Below, one piece after another: positions 59,153 through 64,000 of a stretch of 64,000 bases of DNA. The notes under the pieces were generated by a model, which was given only the letters and a program-made list of their open reading frames with translations, was not told where the DNA came from and did no database searches. This DNA is from Bacteroidaceae bacterium (GTDB taxonomy: Bacteria; Bacteroidota; Bacteroidia; Bacteroidales; Bacteroidaceae), in NCBI GenBank assembly GCA_017619585.1, contig JAFZSA010000013.1, positions 52,328 to 116,327 of the forward strand. Direction: 5' to 3'. Each line of letters begins with the position of its first letter. The stretch's first letter is position 1. Position numbers and translations under genes: made by a program.

Positions 59153-61282
59153 ATGAACAAGAAAATCATGACTATTGGAATTACGGCAGCTATGCTGTCA
59201 ACAGCTTTAGTGCAACTGACCAGTTGCAAGGAATCCCAGCGCGAGAACCCTCTCTTGCAGGAGAGTACGCTTCCCTTCGGGGCTCCTGATTTCAGTAAAA
59301 TACAGACTTCCGACTATCTTCCTGCCTTCGAGGCTGCCATTCAGCAGACTCGCGAGGAGATAGCTCAGATTGTTGAGAATCCTGACTCTGCAACGTTCCA
59401 GAATACCGTACTTGCCCTTGAGGAGAGCGGACGCACCCTGGATCGCGTGTCCAATGTATTCTTTGCCCTTGTAGAGGCCGATAAGACGCCTGAGATTGGC
59501 GAGATAGAGAAGAAGGTACAACCCATGCTTACAGACCTTGGTAATGAGATATCCTTCAACAAGGAGCTCTTTGCACGCATCCGTCAGGTTTATGACCGTG
59601 ACTACGAATCCTTGCAGGGCGAAGACAAGAAACTTCTGGAGGAAACTTACAAGCGCTTTGTTCGCAGCGGAGCCTTGCTGCCCGACGATAAGATGGCTCG
59701 CATGAAGGAGATTAACCTTCGTATCTCAGAGCTTCAGACCCAGTGGGGCGATGTTGTCCCTGAAGCTACCAACGATGCTGTGGTATGGGTCGACAAGAAA
59801 GAGGACCTTGCAGGCCTTAGCGATGCTGATATTGCCCAGTGCCAGAAGGATGCTGAGAGTAGGGGAGGAAAGGCTCCCTACGCCATTGTTATTGTCAATA
59901 CCACACAGCAGCCTCTGCTGACCAATCTGGACAATCGTGAGTTGCGTAAGAAGGTCTATGAGGCTTCTATCCACCGTGCCGACGGAACAGGCAAGCACAA
60001 TTCCTTCCCCATCGTTGTGGAGATTGCCAAGCTGCGTGCCGAGCAGGCCGAGATTATGGGCTATCCCAACTACGCTTCCTATTCCTTGGAGAAGACGATG
60101 GCTAAGACCCCGGACAATGTCTATGCCTTCCTGAAAAACCTGATTAGCCAGTACAAACCCAAGGCTGATGCCGAGACGAAGGCTATCGAGGACTACGCCC
60201 GTAAGACTCAGGGTGCCGACTTCCAGCTTCAGCCCTATGACCGCTTCTATTATTCTGCCAAGATGAAGAAGGAGCTCCTGGATATCTCAGAGGATGAGGT
60301 TAAGCCCTATTTCAATGTCGACAGCGTGCTCTCCAACGGAGTCTTCTATGCTGCAGGCAAGGCTTATGGCCTGACCTTCAAGGAGCGGACAGATATTCCC
60401 ACGTACAATCCTGATATGAGGGTCTTCGAGGTTATCGACAAGGAAGGCAACCCCAAGGCACTCTTCTATTGCGACTACTACCGTCGTCCTACCAAACGCG
60501 GAGGTGCCTGGATGGATGCTTTCCAGAAGCAGAGCCGTCAGCGCCAGCAACTGCCCATTATCTTCAATGTATGCAACAGCGCCAAGGCTCCAGAGGGCCA
60601 GCCTTCTTTGCTCACTTGGGACGAGGTTACCACCATGTTCCACGAGTTCGGACATGCCTTGCACGGAATACTCTCTGATTGCCAGTATAACAGCCTGAGC
60701 GGCACCAGCGTGGCTCGTGACTTTGTGGAGCTTCCTTCGCAGTTCAACGAGTCGTTTGCTACCATCCCTGAGGTCTTCGACCACTATGCACGCCACTACA
60801 AGACGAACGAGCCTATGCCAGCTGAGCTGAAGGAACGCATGCTCAAGAGTATCAACTTCCAGTCGGCATACGCCCTTGGCGAGAATCTGGCTGCCACTTG
60901 TGTCGATTTGGCTTGGCACATGCTTTCACCTGATCAGATTCCAACAGCCGAGGAGGCTCCTGCCTTCGAGAAAGAAGCACTCCGTCAGGTAGGTCTGTTA
61001 GATGCTCAGATTCCTCCCCGTTACTTCACCAGCTATTTCAATCATGTTTGGGGTGGAGGGTATGCTGCAGGATATTACAGCTATCTGTGGACAGAGGTAC
61101 TGGCCGTCAACGTGGCTGATGTCTTTGCACAGCGTGGTGCCCTGAAGCCTGAAACGGGTCAGGATTTCTGCGATAAGATTCTGAGTCGTGGTAATACAGG
61201 CGACCTCATGCAGATGTTTACCGACTTCACGGGTATGCAGCAGCCCGATGCCTCAAGCCTCCTTAGGGCTCGCGGCTTGTAA
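59153..61282 (+). CDS. M3-family dipeptidyl carboxypeptidase-like lipoprotein
   Basis: About 709 residues. A lipoprotein-type signal (STALVQLTSC) precedes an oligopeptidase fold with the zinc motif FHEFGHALHG near residue 500, plus NSLSGTSVARDFVELPSQ and the GGGYAAGYYSYLWTE substrate loop, as in E. coli Dcp. It would trim peptides in the periplasm. The ATG at 59153 is favoured over a GTG two codons earlier. The downstream terminator belongs to the five-copy family. Confidence 0.93.
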   Translation: MNKKIMTIGITAAMLSTALVQLTSCKESQRENPLLQESTLPFGAPDFSKIQTSDYLPAFEAAIQQTREEIAQIVENPDSATFQNTVLALEESGRTLDRVSNVFFALVEADKTPEIGEIEKKVQPMLTDLGNEISFNKELFARIRQVYDRDYESLQGEDKKLLEETYKRFVRSGALLPDDKMARMKEINLRISELQTQWGDVVPEATNDAVVWVDKKEDLAGLSDADIAQCQKDAESRGGKAPYAIVIVNTTQQPLLTNLDNRELRKKVYEASIHRADGTGKHNSFPIVVEIAKLRAEQAEIMGYPNYASYSLEKTMAKTPDNVYAFLKNLISQYKPKADAETKAIEDYARKTQGADFQLQPYDRFYYSAKMKKELLDISEDEVKPYFNVDSVLSNGVFYAAGKAYGLTFKERTDIPTYNPDMRVFEVIDKEGNPKALFYCDYYRRPTKRGGAWMDAFQKQSRQRQQLPIIFNVCNSAKAPEGQPSLLTWDEVTTMFHEFGHALHGILSDCQYNSLSGTSVARDFVELPSQFNESFATIPEVFDHYARHYKTNEPMPAELKERMLKSINFQSAYALGENLAATCVDLAWHMLSPDQIPTAEEAPAFEKEALRQVGLLDAQIPPRYFTSYFNHVWGGGYAAGYYSYLWTEVLAVNVADVFAQRGALKPETGQDFCDKILSRGNTGDLMQMFTDFTGMQQPDASSLLRARGL

Positions 61283-61310
61283 TCAGCACAACGGTCATTT
61301 CAGAAACAAA

Positions 61311-61340
61311 GCAGCCCAAGGATTTCTCCCTGGGCTGTTT
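61311..61340. terminator. Terminator between convergent peptidase and TlpA-like genes
   Basis: GCAGCCCA/TGGGCTGT stem with AGGATTTCTCCC loop and T4. It serves the plus-strand peptidase and probably the minus-strand gene. Confidence 0.85.
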
Positions 61341-61359
61341 TCGTATGCTAAAGGCTCAA

Positions 61360-62403
61360 TTATTCTCCGAATATTTCTGCCATCTTCTTGTTGATATCAT
61401 CACCTCTGAGTTCACGAGCTACAATTTTGCCATCAGGGTCAAACAAGATGATGGTGGGGATGGAAGAGAAATCGTACGTCTCGGCTGCTATGTCCTGTGA
61501 GTTTAGAATCTGCGGATAGGTAATCTTATCCTTCTCTATGGCCTTCAGGGTATCCTCTGGCTTATCATTTACGGCTACTCCCAACACCAGAAAGTTTTTC
61601 TCCTTGTACTGTTCGTAAATCTTTATTAGGTTGGGAATCTCTGCACGGCAGGGACCGCACCACGAGGCCCAGAAGTCCACCAGCACATACTTACCTTTGC
61701 CTACGTAGTCGCTCAGACGGGTTGTCTTGCCTTCGTACTCCACGGCAAAGTCCTTGAACATATCCCCCACCAAGGGATGGTTCAGACGCTTTTGGAGTGT
61801 TACGATAAGGGGGTGCTGACGTACACTCTCACCACATTGTTCTATCAGGTTCAGCAATTGCTTTGCATCTTCATCCGTCTTGTTTTTCATACTATACAGC
61901 ATCAGTACGGCAGAAAGGTCTTTACTGTGTTCCAGTACGTAATCTGCTCTCAGCTGAATGGCCTGCTCAGTATTGCCGTTCTTTTCGGCCTCCCTAATCT
62001 TACGTTTACAGGGGAAGAAGGCATTGTTCAGTGGCGTTCCCTCCGTATAATGTGATTCTGCCTCGGCATCTACAACAATGTTGCCAGGCTCCAGGAACAA
62101 GGGGATATAAAGAGTCCGCGACCATCCCTCAAACGTCTGAAGTATCATCAGTTGGATGATCTTGGGGCTGTCCACGTAGCCGCTAAGTTCTATCTTTGTA
62201 GGGTCCTTCAGGGCTATCTTCTCTGTGACGGGCTTTTGGGTAGTGATGTCCAGCAGATAGATGCTGTCGCTGAGCTCCTTCTCCTGCCCCTCATAATACT
62301 TGATAAGGCCTGAGACGTCAGCCTTGATGGTGTAGTTGTTCTCTTGTGCCCAGCCCGTCATAGCCATCAGGGTGGACAATGTCAGTAAACAAATCTTTTT
62401 CAT
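61360..62403 (-). CDS. TlpA-like thiol-disulfide oxidoreductase with DUF4369-type N-terminus
   Basis: 347 residues with a signal peptide (LSTLMAMTGWAQ). The first half is a beta-rich DUF4369-like domain with helices; the second half is a thioredoxin fold with the CxxC site WASWCGPCRAEIPN near residue 248 and the SSIPTIILFDPDG cis-Pro loop. Such proteins are periplasmic reductases, often tied to cytochrome maturation or heme handling. It begins 11 bp after the stop of the XRE-like gene, so it may be co-transcribed with the DUF2975 module. Confidence 0.9.
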   Translation of the reverse strand: MKKICLLTLSTLMAMTGWAQENNYTIKADVSGLIKYYEGQEKELSDSIYLLDITTQKPVTEKIALKDPTKIELSGYVDSPKIIQLMILQTFEGWSRTLYIPLFLEPGNIVVDAEAESHYTEGTPLNNAFFPCKRKIREAEKNGNTEQAIQLRADYVLEHSKDLSAVLMLYSMKNKTDEDAKQLLNLIEQCGESVRQHPLIVTLQKRLNHPLVGDMFKDFAVEYEGKTTRLSDYVGKGKYVLVDFWASWCGPCRAEIPNLIKIYEQYKEKNFLVLGVAVNDKPEDTLKAIEKDKITYPQILNSQDIAAETYDFSSIPTIILFDPDGKIVARELRGDDINKKMAEIFGE

Positions 62404-62414
62404 TTTACCTTATT

Positions 62415-62621
62415 TTAATCTTCTTTATACTCCAATATATCGCCTGGCTGGCATTCCAGCACTTGGCAGATGGCTTCTAAGGTGGAGAAACGGACGGCTT
62501 TGGCCTTCCCTGTCTTCAGGATGGAGAGGTTGGCTTGCGTAATGCCAATTTTCTCTGCCAGCTCCTGCGACGACATCTTCCTTTTTGCCATCATAACGTC
62601 AACATTAACTACTATACTCAT
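62415..62621 (-). CDS. XRE/YozG-like DNA-binding protein
   Basis: 68 residues consisting of one helix-turn-helix (KMSSQELAEKIGITQANLSI, AVRFSTLEAICQVLECQPGD). This small Cro-type group regularly stands next to DUF2975 membrane proteins (the YoaS-YozG arrangement in Firmicutes). It likely represses its own operon in response to the membrane partners. Confidence 0.9.
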   Translation of the reverse strand: MSIVVNVDVMMAKRKMSSQELAEKIGITQANLSILKTGKAKAVRFSTLEAICQVLECQPGDILEYKED

Positions 62622-62639
62622 AATCTGCTCTCCTTTCCT

Positions 62640-63113
62640 TTAGATGGTCAATTCCTGTTCTTCCTTTAGCTTGATGCCTATGACAAACACTTCGGCTATT
62701 ATCAGAAGCAGAACGGCAAGTAAAATAGCATCATATTGTTGTTCAAAAGCTGAAGTGAAACTTACAGGCTTATTCTCCATTTTTTGATTTATCAGAATTG
62801 CAGGCAATTCAATAATAATAGCATATAAGAGTCCCCATCCCGACCAACGTAAGAGAGGGATATTCTCCTTCACAAATACCTTATCACGGTTTACATTTAA
62901 AATGAATCGGATAAATGATACGAACGAACGTATTACAGGATACAAAAGAACTATGCATAATACTATATACAAAATAATAAAAGTACGAAATTCTGAATTT
63001 TCCCATGGGAATGTAATTTTCCCATAACTAATTGTACCCTTAAATGCCAGTACTATTTGTGCTATCATTAGCAGCATCATTACAGCACACAAAACATTCA
63101 GTTTCTTTTTCAT
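62640..63113 (-). CDS. DUF2975 membrane protein
   Basis: 157 residues, four hydrophobic helices, starting MKKKLNVLCAVMMLLMI and ending IKLKEEQELTI. DUF2975 proteins are unknown membrane partners of small XRE regulators. The end is identical to that of the upstream paralog (LKEEQELTI), showing a tandem duplication. Spacing to the XRE gene is 18 bp. Confidence 0.85.
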   Translation of the reverse strand: MKKKLNVLCAVMMLLMIAQIVLAFKGTISYGKITFPWENSEFRTFIILYIVLCIVLLYPVIRSFVSFIRFILNVNRDKVFVKENIPLLRWSGWGLLYAIIIELPAILINQKMENKPVSFTSAFEQQYDAILLAVLLLIIAEVFVIGIKLKEEQELTI

Positions 63114-63131
63114 AAATTTTCCTCCTCTCCT

Positions 63132-63815
63132 TTAGATTGTTAACTCCTGTTCCTCCTTCAAATCCTTACCCATCAGGATGATCTGTGAGAATATCATCAG
63201 AATAAGGCCCAGGACGATGAAGTAGCTGATTTTGCTGTCATCCACGCTTATGTCAAGGTAGGATATATCTACCTGCTTAAGTAGTAATTGCGTGGCAATA
63301 CGCGCACCTATATAGTATAACAGCTGCATGGCAACCATCACTATGCCGGCTGTTTCCATCTGGCGGGACACCTTGCTTACAAAGACCTCGCCACGATATA
63401 CCGAGCGGATAATCTTGAATACTATTACCAGCAGGCATATACCCATTACAATGAAAATAGCAGCATAAGCGAACACAAAATAATATATGAATGTTCCCTT
63501 TACACGTTCTACGGGGATACAGACTTTGGCTTTCTGGATGTCCAAGCGACAGGATTTCTCCCCTGCGTTGCATACCAGATACTTGTCAGGAGCAATCTCA
63601 CAGGCATTCACCTTTACGTCAAGCGATAAAGTAGGCTTGAAATATGTGGCTACTCCCCCCTCTATCTCCTTGGTGGTTGCAAAATCATCAGGCAAAGGAC
63701 CTATGCTGAGCTCCTTTATGGGGTCTGTTGACCATTCGCTGTATCTATAGCTTAATGTATTTCCAAATACTTTTACCAGCAGAACTATAAACAGCAATGC
63801 TGAATAAATCTTCAA
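63132..63815 (-). CDS. DUF2975 membrane protein, paralog with a poly-A tract at its start
   Basis: 227 residues in the open frame from TTG 63815. Four hydrophobic helices and the same LKEEQELTI end as its neighbour. An ATG at 63828-63826 is followed by nine A and then GTTG, which puts the ATG one base out of frame; with eight A the protein would start MKKKLKIYSALL, matching the paralog's MKKKLNV start. So either the TTG is used, the tract slips, or the assembly has one extra base. A good promoter lies at 63873-63904. Confidence 0.78.
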   Translation of the reverse strand: MKIYSALLFIVLLVKVFGNTLSYRYSEWSTDPIKELSIGPLPDDFATTKEIEGGVATYFKPTLSLDVKVNACEIAPDKYLVCNAGEKSCRLDIQKAKVCIPVERVKGTFIYYFVFAYAAIFIVMGICLLVIVFKIIRSVYRGEVFVSKVSRQMETAGIVMVAMQLLYYIGARIATQLLLKQVDISYLDISVDDSKISYFIVLGLILMIFSQIILMGKDLKEEQELTI

Positions 63816-63872
63816 CTTTTTTTTTCATAACCATTAGTTTATTTTATTGTTAAACGATAAATATTTTCTGCG

Positions 63873-63904
63873 CAAAAGTATGTAGATTTTCAATACGCGC
63901 CAAA
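63873..63904 (-). promoter_or_regulatory. Promoter of the DUF2975/XRE operon
   Basis: On the minus strand TTTG (63904-63901), 20 bp, TACTTTTG (63880-63873). The start of transcription would be about 40 nt before the ATG at 63828. Confidence 0.82.
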
Positions 63905-63972
63905 TAATTCAATAAAAATTTATCGAAAAACAATAAAATCTCTTCCGGCATACATTATTATTTATTAGGAAT

Positions 63973-64000
63973 AATTCAAAATTCAAAATTCAAAATTCAA
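63973..64000. repeat. AATTCAAAATTCAAAATTCAA simple repeat
   Basis: Tandem ATTCAAA units run to the window edge; the same type is in the spacer at 2101-2140. Confidence 0.8.

Overview
The window looks like chromosome of a Bacteroidales bacterium, most likely Prevotellaceae (Prevotella/Segatella-like). The signs are a three-gene fumarate reductase operon (frdC-frdA-frdB), many lipoproteins and beta-propeller or FISUMP-type surface proteins, DUF4294, DUF2147, BlaI/BlaR1, the radical SAM/lipoprotein pair, repeated promoters of the Bacteroidetes form TTTG or TTG, about 20 bp, then TANNTTTG, and spacers filled with short A/T-rich or GTTGACGA-type repeats. I see no rRNA or tRNA gene and no CRISPR array.

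Layout. 1-6 kb: a gene tail, a membrane polyferredoxin with a Tat-associated aldo/keto reductase, and a Kef-type antiporter. 6-7.8 kb: nadA, a 43-bp tandem array, an AT-rich DnaA-box cluster that is a good candidate for oriC, and a 14-bp tandem array. 7.8-16.3 kb: an RNA methyltransferase, DUF4294, a radical SAM protein, a SemiSWEET transporter with a secreted glycosidase, small lipoproteins and a HigBA toxin-antitoxin pair. 16.3-20.3 kb: an accessory cassette with a primase/helicase-like protein and two unknown genes, bounded by TGTGAAACTGTGAAT repeats and carrying two regulatory or iteron-like arrays; it resembles an integrated replicon or satellite remnant. 20.7-27.3 kb: an outer-membrane protein, the rSAM/lipoprotein pair, an AAA ATPase, BlaR1/BlaI and a second toxin-antitoxin pair. 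27.4-44.2 kb: rpoN, a PAP2-like protein, purE, ispG, rmuC, a beta-propeller lipoprotein opposite a TPR/HTH membrane regulator, a large secreted FAD oxidoreductase, lgt, ychF and polA. 44.3-53.1 kb: a polyprenyl synthase, an OmpA-like lipoprotein, and a long minus-strand run mnmG-apt-uvrC-dtd-(two small membrane proteins)-mazG-deoC. 53.3-64 kb: the frd operon interrupted by a four-helix-bundle gene, murQ, bcp, a Dcp-like peptidase, a TlpA-like protein, and a DUF2975/XRE module.

Most genes are housekeeping. The unusual material is in the spacers and accessory genes: a dispersed repeat whose 38-bp core is inverted in one of three copies, palindromic repeats inserted in frame into coding genes, a helically phased YGGAA array upstream of the primase/helicase gene, four palindromes spaced exactly 21 bp apart between uvrC and dtd, a compact three-way-junction element at the antiporter stop codon, and a poly-A tract that puts a DUF2975 gene out of frame with its natural ATG.
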